Positions 11,402 to 24,415 of a stretch of DNA of 64,000 nucleotides are shown in pieces. Source of the stretch: Chrysoporthe austroafricana. Taxonomy: Eukaryota; Ascomycota; Sordariomycetes; Diaporthales; Cryphonectriaceae. Position numbers and translations under genes: made by a program. The stretch lies in the NCBI GenBank assembly GCA_001051155.2, contig JYIP02000006.1:2604001-2668000 (forward strand). The letters are read 5' to 3'. A model generated the notes under the pieces. That model did not search any database and was not told the origin of the DNA. It saw only the letters and a list, made by a program, of their open reading frames with translations. Numbering within the stretch: position 1 is the first letter of the stretch; each line of letters starts with the position of its first letter.

Positions 11402-13229
11402 CTTGGAGGACTGTCTGGTCGGTCTATCGGGGATTGCTTCTCTTGTGCGAACGGAAGGGGTCGCTGTCGTGCTCGGCTGTCGAGGTGAGTCGGTGCGCCG
11501 AGGGGAAGACTGGCTGGGTGGTTGTGCGGGTGATTGAGGAGAGGATGAAAACAACGATGCGGGAAGGCGAAACAAGGTTTTAAAACAACCGTCTGGTCAT
11601 CGTCATAACCTCCTTAAGTATGGCCCCAGAACATCAGGTGAGGCGACCCAGCGATCTGCTTCCGGTTCGCGCTGCCAGAGTGCACGGCCACAGCCAGGCC
11701 TGGAGAGGATGGATGGATGTAACTAAGCGACCGGATGACTTCACACACGCCCGCGATCCACCCGCCCATCCACCCGCCCATTCATCCGCTCCCAGTATCC
11801 CGACAGCTTGTGCAGGCACGCAAGGAAGCCAAGGGCCAAGGGCAGGGAGGCCAACCATGCGCGGCGTGCCACCCAGTCATGACGGTCCACCCGCACTCTT
11901 CGCGGCTTGAGACTGAGCACCTAGCACCTGGGAGCTCTCTAGCTGCGACTTGGCGCCGATCGCACGAGACGCCTCAGTGCACCGGTGCCATAGGTGGCCC
12001 CACCAGCCTGCTAGCCCAACCTTAAAAAAATCCAGGCAAGTCCTAGGCGCATCAGCTGGGCCTGCTGGCCGCCCTGGTCGTCTCGACTGTTTGCGTAGGC
12101 CCTTATGACGAAGTGTCTGGGCCGCCGCTAGTTAAGCTTACCGTAGCGATGCTGTAGCGAGTACTGGGTACCCCGCGACGACGGATTAGGCCTTGGACCC
12201 CTGGACGGGATTGCCCCGGGAGCCGTCGCGGGTTTGCGTCATAGCGGCAGGGATGCGGCTGGAGGTTTCAGCTGGGAAGAGCGACGGCCGAGCCACAGCA
12301 CAGCCACAGGCTGCTGCCTCCGAGTTTCCCGGCCCCGACAGAAGCCTTCCTGGAGCTGTGGGCTGCCTCTGCCCTATCACTCGTCGTTCCGAGACCGAGA
12401 GCGTAGGAGTCCCTCTCAAAGTTATGCTGAACGTGGAGCCCACACACGGGTCCACCGAACCTACCGTCAGGCCATTCCCATCTCCCTTACCAACCGCACA
12501 GGTGAGAATGGGTTGACCCAAAGTGGGATGTTCACCATCTGGTGGACAGCCTCCTGCGAAGCCACCGGATAAGACCCAGCCCCAGGCTCGTCATGTGCCT
12601 GGAACGGGCCTGGCCTGCCCACCGGAGCTCGCCTTTTCCGGGCACCAGACGGGACCGTTTGCGGCGCCCGCGCCCGCGCCGGCGCATCTAATACATAGTC
12701 TTCACGCCCGGCCCACGCCTAGTAGGCCTCGGCCCTTGGCGTCGCGAGACGTCTGGTCCGGCTCAAACAACGGCCACGGCCAGACGGGATGACGCTGCTC
12801 TTCCGGGCTGGGCCGTGGACGCAGCACCCGCGGCTCGTTGCTTGCTTCTGCTTGGCATCCGGCGGGAAGGTGACTAGAGGCAACTCGATCTCTCTCCGGC
12901 TCCTACGAACGGCAACGACACCATCAAGGCGTTCAACCGGGGCTTTCCGGGCAATGGGCTGAGGCACTTGCCGAGCTGTGGAGGATAATTTCTAGCTCAG
13001 ACGCACAGCTCCTGCGGTGCAGGGGTCAGCGAGTCGGTGTTTATACGTGTCGATCTTCAAAATGTGGGAATATGCTACATCACGTAGTTTTCCACTTCCT
13101 TCTCAGGGCTAAGCCTTTCTGAGGTTGTGAGTAGATTTCGGGCGCAGGCAAAGCAATAGCAAAGTAGCCATTCCAACTAGGCACTGTGAGTGGGAACACC
13201 GCAGTCAGCGCTCTTACTGGCTGAACGAG
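11402..13229. other. Intergenic, nothing recognised
   Basis: About 1.8 kb between the MARVEL gene promoter and the NACHT gene. It has scattered short open frames on both strands with arginine/proline/serine-rich, non-family translations. No RNA gene or transposon was recognised. Confidence 0.5.
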
Positions 13230-16200
13230 ATGCGCTGCATCGCGTCAGCCGACCTATTTCGTAAACATGCATTCCCCATCAGAGCCTGGTCATCCCAGGC
13301 CCACGACCGACGGCTTGTGCTGCCCTGCATCGCGGCTAAAGCAGCAGCAGCAATGCGTGCTCTCCGCCATCGCATCAAGGCGAAAGCCAAGAACCTCCGT
13401 CGTAAGAAGTCACCGGTCTCGAGCGCTGAGGCAAAGGAGACAGCCGGTCAATCTTCTGTGCCCACGACAGCCGGGGGTGCCAGCCTTGGATCTCCCAGCC
13501 AGGAGCTTGAGCCGATGCAGGGGAAAGACGACGATGGGCAGTCTCCCGAGCGTGGCACTACGTTGCCCCTGGGCGTCGGAATCGATGACGAAGCCGGTCG
13601 GTCCTCCATATCTCAACAGACCGATGATGCTCGAGCCGGCGACGACGACAGTTGCTCTGTGTCCGCTCACGTCGAAGCTGAAAACGATCTCTGGCAAAAG
13701 GCTTTCGATATGCTTTCCGAGAAGCAGAAGAAGAGCCTTTCGGCCCTGGCCAGCAAGGGCAAGCCGGCCAAGCAACTGGCACCTCCAACGGCGTCTATCA
13801 TTCCCGACTTGATAGCTGAGACGCGAGCCAGACAGGAAGAATGCGAGAAGCATTCATGGCGTATAAGGAGGTTCGGATCTGGAGACGAAATTATCCTCCG
13901 GGACCAGGCGGCTTTGATCATCTCGTGGCTCACCACAGCTGGAGAGGTCGGGGTGAAGTTCGCGCCTTCTCCGGCCGAGAACGTCTGGCCCTGCGTGAAG
14001 GCCATACTGCAGATTCCGGTGAAAGAGGCGGAGCAAATGGCCGCGGTCCTTCAGGTAGCGGACAAGGCAGCCCGCGTAGCTGCGCGGGGGAGAGTCTATG
14101 AGACGTGCTTCACCACTGCGAATACTCCTGCCGACGCTCTCGAGGGCTTGCATGCAGCCCTAGTCGCCTTATATAAGGCTTGTCTCAAACTTCTAGCCAC
14201 GGCGACTGGATTGTTGGACAAGAACCTATTCCAGCGGACCACGTATTCGATTTTGCATCCGGATGCTGTGAAGAATGAAGCCGGGAGCGAATTTTCCGAT
14301 CTAGAAACGCAATTAGCCTTCAGTGTTCAGACGGCCTCTGCCGGGAAGGATCAAGATCTTTTACTCAAGATTCAGAGCCTCTATGTGCCAGTCGCACGAA
14401 CCGACGAAAGAGTCTTGAAGATCTTGAACAAAATGGATGCAAATGAAGAACAGGAAATCCTTGATTGGATAAGCACAGTACAGTATTCGGATCACCACTA
14501 CTCCGTTGTGGAGAGTCGAGTGTCTGGTACGTGTGAATGGCTGCTGCATCATCCGAAATTTCGATCGTGGGAGGCATCAAGCGGATGTGCTCTGTTATGG
14601 TTGAGAGGCCTGTGTAAGAGCAAGATCTCCTATCTATATGCGAGCGGGTGAGACTGACCTCCAAGTAGCCGGTACGGGGAAGACGTTCCTGACCTCCAGG
14701 GTGATCGACCACAAGAAGAGTTTCTTGGACAGCCGTCCTAACGACGAGGCCCTTGCCTTTTTCTACTTCAGTCGCAATGATTCTTTGAGAAACACAGCGC
14801 TGGCCTGCCTCCGAAGCTTGGTCCGACAACTGTCAACATCTCGCAGAGGTCAAGGCCAGATGCAACCGGCCCTGCGAACTCTTCGCAGAGACTGTAGACG
14901 CGATGCGCGAAGCCTGAACTGGGAACTTTGCAAGAAGCAGCTCGCAGAGTCGTTGAATCTGTTTCCCAGAACCACGATCATCCTCGACGCCCTCGATGAA
15001 TGCAACCAAAAAGACCGCAACAGCCTCGTTGAAAGCCTTGGTGATCTGATGAGTTCCAGCGGGCGCCCGCTCTTGCTTTTCATCTCGAGCCGGCCGGACG
15101 GCGATATCAGGGCTGCCTTTCGTGACCGAGTCAGCGTAGAGGTGGGCGTGGAAGATAACCAGAATGACATTGCCGTGTTCGTCAAGGAGAGAATCGACAA
15201 GTCCGGTAGTAGATGGAAAAGGTTTTCGAAAGAGCTGAAGGAAAGAGTTGTGGCCACACTGCTCGAAAAAAGTCAAGGAATGTGAGTCATTGCCTTACCG
15301 AGCGGGAACACATCTGACTGAGAACTTACTTTGATTCTGCATAGGTTTAGGTGGACTGCCCTCCAAATTGACGAGTTGCTAGAGCTGGCGCTTCCAGAGG
15401 ACGTGGACGACCGTCTGGGCAAGTTACCTCGGGATCTCAAAGAGGCATATGATGAGATTTATTTGAAGCGAGTCAAAAGCCGTACCCCCTTCACGTCCGC
15501 GATTGTTGATCGAGCGATCATGTGGGTGATGGCCGCCGAGAAGCCACTCGACTCTGGCGAGTTATTGTCAGCTGTTCGCATCGACCCCGTCATCTACGCC
15601 GAAATTATCCTTGAGCTTCCGAATCGACCTGCGAATTTCCAGTCTGCCGATGCAGTGCCCGAAGATGCCAAGTATGTCACCAGTGAAGTCGATGCAGATT
15701 TGCTCCTTGAGCTCTGCGCCAATCTTCTAACACTGGACTTGAGGACCGACAAATGGGCTTTCGCCCATGCTTCCGTTGCAGAGTACTTCGAGGACAGTCA
15801 TTTCAACCTACTACAAGCACATACATGCATTGGCTTTAGCAGCCTGGTGGTGGTTGTCGACACCTTCCTGTCTTCCTCATACTTTCATGATGATCAGCCT
15901 TCTACAGAGGCCCTGCTTCTACAATTCCCACCTAGGAGACCTCAAAGGAATATAATGAAAGGGCATAGCTTCGTCCACTACGCCTTAAAGTTATGGGCAC
16001 ACCACGTGGCATTTGTGGATGAACAGCTGAGTGATTGCACAGAAACTCGTCAAAGGGCAATCGACGACAAACGCACGCAGATAACTCTAAATGGGTTGGC
16101 TGTTCTTCTGCAGAGGTTTATCGGTCATCCCAACCACGGCAGTCCCTTGTTCTCAAGGTGGGTTGGTGGAGTTGCCAATCATTCCTGGGCTAGTCATCAG

Positions 16201-17706
16201 TATGCCTCCTTCACAATGGTTCGCTACGGATTCTTCAATCTACTACAAAGTTGGTGGCAGGCGCGGCAGGTCTCAGATGGTGGCGAGAACAAGGGAGCAA
16301 GCGATCACCCGAAACTATTGATAGACACGGCGGCGCGTTCCAAAGGTGGATGGAATCTTCTCCACGTTGCTTGTTATTTTGGTCACCGTTCCATCGTCAG
16401 CGCTCTACTGGCCGCCGGCATAGACGCCAACGAGGAGGTCAAAGACATCACCGAGAGCCTGCCGCTGCAGCTGGCTTGTGAGAGAGGTCACGTCCATATT
16501 TGTCGGATACTCGTCGAGCAGGGTAGGTGCGACCCGAATCTTCCAGCTGACGGTCGCAACCCGCTCTTGGTTGCAACGAAGCACAACCAAGCCCACGTTG
16601 TTCGATACCTCCTTTCAGCCGGTGCGGACCCGACTCGTCCGCTGATCACCTCCAGGTGCCCGCTCGCGGCCGCAGCAGCCATGAATCATGTTGCTGTTCT
16701 GCGGGTCCTGGTCGAGGAGGGCAAGAGCGACCCGAACATGCTCCTTCCCTACAATGATATGCTCGGCACAGCTGCGATCCACGCAGCTTACAATCGCAGA
16801 ATTGATGCCCTGAGATATTTGATCCTCGAAGCACATGTCGATCCCAACGCGTATATTGCAAACGCAAAATTCAGAACTGTGGCTATTGCCGCCGCCGCCC
16901 GCCTCCTCTCTGGGCCTCGGTTGGTCGCGATCTTTAGCAGCTTCCAAGAGTTAGGCGTCGATTTTGGTAATCTCCGAGAGATGGGCGGTCTAGGTGGCTT
17001 AGAGGTATTGGGGCACAATAATTACGCACTATTAGAGCATCGAGTAAAGAAGGGACACCCAGAGGATCTCAAGATCATATTCGAAGAGTGGGGGACAGAC
17101 GTGAACCTCCAGCAGGACTATAATGGGTACGGCAGCCCTCTTGCACTCGCAACGGCTTGTGGGCACGACAGAGCAATGAGATATTTAATCGACCACGGGG
17201 CAGACGTCAACCTTCTCCTGGCGTTCGGACAATATGGCAGTGCCCTTGCTCACGCAGCCGCGGAAGGCCGACGAGACCTGGTGTGCTACCTTTTGGAGTG
17301 CGGTGCAGACGTCAATCTGCCCCTGATTCATGGCCAATGCCGCAGCGCTCTGATGGCTGCTGTATCGGCTGGCGACGAGAGCATGGTGGATTTACTTCTT
17401 GATCGCGGGGCAGATATCAACTTTGTAGCTGAGTTTGGCTCTCATCGCAGCGCCCTGGCTGTCGCGGTCGCTGACCGCGGGTCGGGCACGGATATGGCGC
17501 AGCATCTTTTGGAGCGCGGGGCAGATATCAACCAAACCTTGCTCCATAGACAGTCCGACAGCGCTCTGATGGCCGCGGCGTGGGCGGGTAACGGAAAGGC
17601 GGCACATTTTCTGATCGAAAGGGGTGCGGACGTGCGTCGGCCGGAGAATCAAGGGTGGGAGGAGTTGCTCGAGGAGCTGGAAAGACAAAGCTTGATTGAG
17701 CTATGA
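13230..17706 (+). CDS. NACHT-ankyrin NLR-like (STAND) protein, 3 exons
   Basis: Model: join(13230..14613, 14669..15281, 15345..17706), 1452 aa. The in-frame ATG at 13353 (MRALRHR, 1411 aa) may be the true start. Order: a basic head; a helical N-terminal region starting near DLWQKAFDMLSEKQKK that resembles the NACHT_N domain of fungal NWD NTPases; then the NACHT. Walker A is GTGKT at 463-467, read across intron 1 (donor GTAAGA). Walker B is LDALDEC at 567-573. FISSRPDGDI is the sensor-like strand. A helical linker follows, then ankyrin repeats from about residue 998 to the end. The last five repeats (from about 1261) have a period near 35 residues with a GADVN/GADIN core. Fungal STAND proteins of this type act in non-self recognition and programmed cell death; that role is inferred here from the family. 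The gene sits in gene-poor DNA. Confidence 0.9.
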
Positions 17707-19519
17707 GATGATGAGGACTACTAGTATAATAAGTACCCCTTCGATGATGAGGACCTGTAGGAGCAGTTTGCCGGCTAGGAAACTGGTTCAAAGAGTCGGG
17801 GTCAATGTGAGGTGTCACTGCAGCCCTTGTCGAACGAGCCAGCAGCCAACACAAACTGATGTGTTTGCGATCTGCCATGAAAGAATGAGCAAATAGAGGC
17901 GGATGACACTCCGGAGTGCTCTCATATGGTGGGCAAATTCTGTATAGCCTGATGAGCATTCGGCGCGATCACTGTCTTGTGCACATTGGTGACTTTCTTT
18001 TGTTAGAAGTACTCTGAAATTTGACAATGTGGAATGGCTCGCTATACCAGACAGTCACACAGGAACTGCTACTAGACCGCCGTCTGGCTATGACCCTGAC
18101 CTCTCAGAACGTTTCTCGTGCGAGCTGACTGGAGTGCAAGCACAATCTGCTCAGCGCCGACCCTAGTAACACCGGGGTTGGATTTGTCTTGAGGTGATAT
18201 CCTCCCCGCCTTACCTATCCGTGCTGGTGAGAAATAGCACATCGTCTACTCGAGCTGTTTGCTATCAGTCCTTGTCTCCAGGTTTGACGTGACTTTGGAT
18301 GGTGGCTCGTACCATACGACATATCTTGGCACAGGCTTTTATGGACTTGTTGCCGCAGACCAGCTCCCAAAGCCGTAGGGGGACGGCATCAAGATACAAC
18401 TACTGCGCTTCTCGGTACAGACTATCGACGTTGAATTGCGGTGGCTACGGACAAATAAATACATATGCGTTTCCGAGCCTGGCCTTCGAGACTTGCCGTG
18501 GCTCTAGAGAGCTAGGCCAGAAGACCAAGGGTCGCGTTGCTTTCGCAGAACCGTCTCTCTTCGACTCGTTCGATGGTCTCGTGTTGCCCTGACTATCGTA
18601 GACGAGGTTGCCATCCGGGCAGGCCTTGTTTGCCAGGTAGGATTGTCCAGGCAAGGGTCCCGGAGAGCACCGAGATCTTCCCCAGATCTTGAGATGCAGC
18701 TTCGAAGGCTATACAGTGCTTACACTGTCAGGCAGACGGGAACTGTTTCTCGAGAGGCTGCTCAGAAAGGTCGGATAGAGAGAAAAAAAAAAAGTAACGA
18801 AGAGAGTTTCAAACAATCTCGACAGAGAGCCAATACCATATTCGGACTCCCTGTCTCCCCGGCCCCGGCGCGTAGTGATGGTCAATGGTTGGTCAATCCG
18901 AAGGCCACTACTGCGAAAGGTGAGGTCAGGACAGCGTGGGCACGTCAGGGCTTGTCAGGGCACGTCAAGGGCACTGTGAATGCTGACCTGCATTTCGAAA
19001 TCAGACTGTCCTCCCACTGCCGGCAGGACTAGTGGGACCAGTGGGCACTGCATTGGCGTGGTGGGGTGACACTCCCAACAAGCCTCCCGCCCCTCCTCGT
19101 CCCTCGGGCATTTCCAGCCTCGATACTGATACGGTACCCAGCCCCCCGGGCCGACCTCGACACCTGACCTGCACGTGTGAGCATCTCATGAGGGCGACCG
19201 CCGAATCTTCGTGGTCCCAACACTCGGCGACCCTTCCGAGAGCCTCGCGTCGATCTTGCGATCGTTGCTGCACTGCACGCAGATGACAGCCTCAGATCGC
19301 TGCCCCTCCTTGCTCGGTCGTACGCCTCCCCTCGGGAGGACACCTCGCCATCAGGTCGACGCTGTTTACCGAGGCCGCCTGTTCTCCGCCGTAAACCCTC
19401 TCAAGTTAGGACCGGCATCGAGAGCTTGCCTGCTCGGGGTCTGAGGACTGGAAACCAAACGCGCCGGATCTCCTCCCTCTTATCACAGCTGCCCTCGTGG
19501 CTGCAGCCCGACGACCAAG
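17707..19519. other. Intergenic, nothing recognised
   Basis: About 1.8 kb between the NACHT-ankyrin gene and the amidase gene. It contains a run of 12 A near 18783-18795. A GATAAG-type site (TCTTATCAC, about 19477) lies just upstream of the amidase ATG. No coding region was recognised. Confidence 0.5.
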
Positions 19520-20836
19520 ATGAGGATCGGGTGCCTGCAGTTCGCTCCCCAGGTCGGGGACGTGGACAACAATCTCAACCGGGCGGACTCGGTGCTTTCT
19601 AGGGCCAAGCAGGATGACCTGGATAGTCTGGACCTCTTGATCCTGCCAGAGATGGCCTTCTCAGGTGAGCACGCAGTGGCTACCCGCCCCCCGTCCGGCC
19701 GGGCCCGTGCTTGGCACCAGGGCGGCACAGGCTCACAGCAAGCTAGGGTACAACTTCAAGTCACTCCAGCATGTCATGCCCTTCCTCGAGTATGAGGGGA
19801 GCGGGGTGAGCTCGCTATGGGCGCGCACGGTGGCCCTGAGGCACAACTGCCACGTCGTGGTCGGGTATCCCGAGCAGGTGGACGTCTCGCACAAGTGGCC
19901 GACGTCGCCCGAGTACTACAACTCCGCCATCGTCATCAACAACGAGGGCGAGACTATCGCGAACTACAGGAAGCATTTCCTGTACATGATCGACGAGACC
20001 TGGGCGCTCGAGGGGCGGGGCTTCGGCAAGGAGTTCATCCCCGGGCTCGGCCAGACCGCCATGGGCATCTGTATGGATATCAACCCGTACAAGTTCGAGG
20101 CCCCCTGGCACGCCTTCGAGTTCGCCTTTCACGTGCTGGAAGTCAGGGCAAATCTCGTGATCGTGTCGATGGCCTGGCTTACGCGTGAGGAAGCCGCGTC
20201 GTTCACCAGCAAGCCCGATGAGCCTGATATGTGAGTCTTCTACGGGTGGCAATGCGGCCATTTGATCATGGTGGTTTGTGCAGCTGACGCTCGGATTGAA
20301 AGGGAGACCCTCACATACTGGGTGCAGCGCATGGAGCCGATCATCCGCGCCGAAACTGAGGACGAGATCATTGTGTAAGTTCCTCTTAGCGCATATTTCC
20401 GCCCTTCTTATCTAAATCAGAGCCTTGGGATATGTCAATGGAGGTGCACGCAGGTCCTTTGGTCTTGGAATACGTCTCGAGACACACCCTGAAGTCCTTT
20501 CCCTGGCAACTGTTGACACTCAAACGTTCCAGGGTGTTGTGTAACCGGTGTGGCATCGAGGGCGAGACTGTCTATGCAGGGACATCTACGGTCCTCGGGA
20601 TAAAGAACGGGGAGGTGAGCGTTTATGGCCTCCTGAGCCGTTGCGAGAAGAAACTCCTGGTTGTGGACACAGACAGTCCGCCTCTCGGGAAGCTTGTTCT
20701 CCGTGCGTCAACGGATGAAGACCTCGAACCGCCCGCTGGTGAGCCTGTGCCAGCAGCTTCTGGAAATGGCGGCCTGCCTGGATATCAGGCCGACTTCGAC
20801 GAGGACGAGGACGAGGACGTGGAGATCTCATCCTGA
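19520..20836 (+). CDS. Protein N-terminal amidase (carbon-nitrogen hydrolase), 4 exons
   Basis: Model: join(19520..19664, 19747..20230, 20303..20374, 20533..20836), 334 aa; the introns are 82, 72 and 158 nt. The nitrilase-fold Glu-Lys-Cys triad is readable: E44 in LLILPEMAFSG, K124 in NYRKHFLY, and C157 in MGICMDINPYKFEAP. The MDINPYKFEAP context after the Cys is typical of Nta1-type amidases. These deamidate N-terminal Asn/Gln to Asp/Glu and so feed proteins into the Arg/N-degron pathway. The protein is shorter than yeast Nta1. Its last about 30 residues are acidic (DEDEDEDVE). The start at 19520 fits because MRIGCLQFAPQVGD is the usual beginning of the fold. Confidence 0.88.
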
Positions 20837-22883
20837 GAGCTCACTTGGACAAAAACCTCAATCACGTTGATGTCGCCTGGGTCTGAGCAACAAGTGGGCT
20901 GCGGAGACCACAGTCTAACGCACTCACAACACGACGGTCAAACGATTATAATTGGGATCAATGGTGAGTCACTATTCACGGAAATCCAGTGCGTGGTCTT
21001 TCTCACACAACCTCACCTCAGTTGGTTGGGAACACCAATGAGTTTAGTCCATCAGGCGAGCCTTTGGGGAACCAGTACACGATGCCCGGCCGACTGGACT
21101 CATTGTCCTTCATAATGAAATACGGCCGGGCTATGTCCCACGAGCTTTGGTGCTGAAGGAGCAAGCAGATGCGCAGGCTCCTCGGGAGGCGGCACCAACG
21201 TTGCTTCTCGCGGCTTTCGGTTACAGGCGGCGAGGCTGTATGAACCTGTCGTATCGTTTTGCGCACGGCATCGATCGTCAGACATTTAGTCCGCACGCAG
21301 CATCTCAAGCGTCCACAAGGTCCGTGATGGACGCCAGATTTGGTGTTGATATGTCGACAGTCTGTGGGGGGCCCTGTAAAAAGTGAATGGCGAATACATA
21401 CATTCTGCAACAAGCGCCGGGTTCAGATCGAGGTACAACGAGGTGGTCTGAGTCTCCGTAACGCATCGACCTGATGTCCAGAAATCTGTCTTCACCTTCG
21501 CGCCAGCCGTGCCGCACTCGCGGCTCTCGTAAAGCTCCGGCCCCCTCGTGACCGGCCTGAGAACGGATCAATCCCAGGAAAGGGGTTGGTGTCCGGAGCA
21601 TGGGGGTGCTCAAAAGACGTGCATGCTAATTCTTGTCTCCAATCGTCCGATTTACAGCAGTAGGTAAGTCGTTGAAATCCTGCCGTACAACCGAATCGCT
21701 CGGCACGCCGAACCACCCACTCGAATGGGTCCTCTGCTTCCCGATAAGCGCTGCGTCAAGGAGGACTCCATCTCGACAGACGGGCAGCTCATGATTGAAA
21801 GACCGATTTCAGGGACTTTTACAAAGAGATCGGGCCACATCCGGGTAATATCGATCCCGCCAAGGCCTTGGAACCACGACATCTACAGTCCGTACAGCAT
21901 GCTAAGTACGTCCGTGATGAGGGCGAAAGCGCCCTCGAAGGCGACCGGGGGCGCATCCAATGTACCATGGTGCGTGGAAGTCGTAGTGAAAGCCAATTGG
22001 GGGCGGGGATATGCACGAGGTGTGGATACGTGTGCCGAGCTTATCCTCTTTGGCGTCGACAAGGTTACCGCGGCGCTTGCGGGAGAAGGCGAGAGGCTGA
22101 CCGGCGTCCAATCAGTGGACGCCTCGAGGCCTCAGGGTGTGAAGGCTCGCAGGGGACGCTGCGTGCGCCCCGCATCACTGCAGGTGATATCGAAGGCACC
22201 CCTCGGTCTGACTGGTCAATCCAAGGTGCCACCCGCTGGATCCTAGGTCAATGCTCGGGAGGGAAGGGTCTTCGGAAATGGTAGGCGGCCACTTCGGAGG
22301 TCACGAACGTCGAAGGCTACCCTCCATTCGTGGTTGAGCACACTGGGCCTCCCAACGGACCTCATCTCGCCAGGCGGATAGCTCTGTCTGCCCACCTTGT
22401 ACACCTTCGTCAGACCTCCGAGCTGCAAGAGCCTGTCTCCTCCGACCATTTTGCGAAGAGACTCTCCCACTTTTCTCCGGATTCGTCACTGCCCTCGTTC
22501 GACGTCGCACCAGATCACACCCTACAAGAGTGCCTGCGTTCCGGCTCTTTGGGTCAGAGCCTGATACGTGCTGCGACGGCAGCTCCTGGCGCTAAAGCGT
22601 TCTCCTTTCACACCACCAACATCGCATTCGTCTGTCTCTCAGGGGAGTGGACGGAGGTTGATATATTGTTCGACCCGCGTGGCCACTGCGGCCCACTTGT
22701 CGGCCGGAGTTCAAGTCGAACAAGCATGGGTTCGGTCGCACTGCAGTAATTACTCGCAGCGACCACGACGACTTTGCTGTCCGATACACAGCCCTCTCGA
22801 CCCCGCACGGCTGCGACCGTCATCTTGACGGCCTCTTCTCCTGACGGCCCTGCTCAGCACAGGGCTCAGCCACTCGATCAGAC
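20837..22883. other. Intergenic; possible heavily decayed coding remnant
   Basis: About 2 kb with no intact gene. Around 21800-22200 two plus-strand frames alternate protein-like stretches (for example DFYKEIGPHPGNIDPAKALE near 21810-21870). They cannot be joined by splice sites that I can see, and I recognise no family. This could be an old pseudogene or chance. Confidence 0.35.
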
Positions 22884-24415
22884 ATGAGGCGCTCGATAGC
22901 GAGGCTGGCTGCGAGCGCTGCCCTCGCCGGCTCCGCCACTGCCATTCTTGTCACGTCAGGGTCTACATGCGACCAGCAGTGTGGCAATGTCCTGACCGCG
23001 ACAACGCCAGCCGATATTGTGTGCCAGAACAGCGATTTCAGCAGCTCAACGGGGACCGTGCTCGAGAACTGCATGAACTGTGAACTGACCAGCACGTACT
23101 ATACGACCAACCCGAATTCGACGGATCAGCAATGGCTGCTGTACAATTCCAGGTATACCGTATCGGAGTGCCTATGGGGCGAGCCGGGGAACATCAGTGT
23201 CGGTAACAGTCCGTGCATTACATCGTGAGTGATCGCTACCCTCTTCCCCGAGAGCCAAGGGGTTCAACTAACGTGCCACGCAGACTAGCTTGTGGACCGC
23301 TTCAAGATGCCTTCCAATATGGCAACTTCAGCACCAGCACCAGTATCGGCGCGTACGACTACTGCAGTGACTGGGTCGACAGCAATTTCTTCGAGGGATG
23401 CGTGGATTGCCTACGGTCGAGTCAGCTGCAGTACCTCGCCAACATGGTCGTGATGCTCCAGGTGGGCTGCGACCAGAAGCCTACGCCGGGCTCCACCATC
23501 GCAGTCCAGGGCGGCATCTTCTCGACGACGCTCATGAACGAGACCACACCGACGCCGACCAGCACCTGGACGAACATCAACGTCTCGGGGCCTATCACCC
23601 TCGGCGCCAAGGTCGGCATTGCCATAGGCGGCCTCTGCGTGATCCTCGCCATCGCGGGCTTCTGCATCGTCTGCAACGGCCGCCGGCGCCGCCGCGCGTT
23701 CCTCCGCAAGCTCGAGATGCAGCACAAGGAGTCAGGTTGGCCACACCCCTTCGCAGGCGGCGTCGTGCACCGAGGCCCTGACATGAACGAGACACCGCTG
23801 TCGCAGAAACCGCTCCGCGGGTGGGATGACTCGCCCCAGTCCGCCACGGCCTCCGAGCCCAGCTACGCGCGCTACTTCTCGCCGTACTCGTCGCAGCACA
23901 ACAGCCCCGTCAACGGCGGCGAGGCGTCGATGGTCATGGCCCACCAGTGGCCGCAGGCCTTCCACGACCAGCCCGCGTACGGCGGGGGGTTCCCAACCGC
24001 GGCGCAGGAGAAGGCCCTCCAGGACCAGCACGAGGCGGCCGCCGGCACCGAGACACCGCCCACCCACATCGGGCTCGCGCTGGGCGGCGACGAGCCCAGC
24101 CTGCGGTCCAAGGTGTCAGACCAGAGCGTCCAGAGCAGGGGGACCGGCGGCGAGGGCAATGCCGACGTCGGCAACGTCGAGTCGTACGAGCTGCAGGAGG
24201 TCAGCAGCAGCGCCGGGGGAAGCAGTGCTGGCGGCAGCAACACGGCCGGCCACAGCAACAGCTTCAGGAACAGGGTGGCGAGGGAGAACAGCGCGCCGGT
24301 GCTGCAGCATCCCGGTTATGGACGGCATAGCCCGGAGCGGGTGTTCCCGCCGCCGCCGCCGCCGATTCATGCTATGAGCGGCGGGCTGAGGGATGAAGCG
24401 GAGGGCGAGAGCTAG
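22884..24415 (+). CDS. Cys-rich one-pass surface protein (paralog 1), 2 exons
   Basis: Model: join(22884..23224, 23284..24415), 490 aa, with one 59-nt intron (GTGAGT...CGCAG) at CITS|LACGPL. It has a signal peptide (about 1-20), then a cysteine-rich ectodomain with repeated C-x-x-C-type elements (CDQQC, CMNC, CVDC) and N-glycosylation sequons. A single membrane helix (about 220-246, IAIGGLCVILAIAGFCIVC) follows, then NGRRRRR as a stop-transfer signal and a disordered cytosolic tail of some 240 residues ending near a poly-proline stretch. Such proteins are often named LPXTG-domain-containing in fungal annotations, but I see no bacterial sortase signal. The layout suits a cell-wall or membrane sensor; the function is unknown. 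It is clearly paralogous to the gene at 33634-35360: ectodomain motifs, TM position (about 220) and a Pro-rich tail are shared. Confidence 0.85.

Noticed and set aside
21725..22246. 173-aa frame between NTA1 and surface protein paralog 1
   Set aside because: No domain; a neighbouring frame looks equally protein-like and the two cannot be spliced together. Kept only as a possible decay remnant in the region note.
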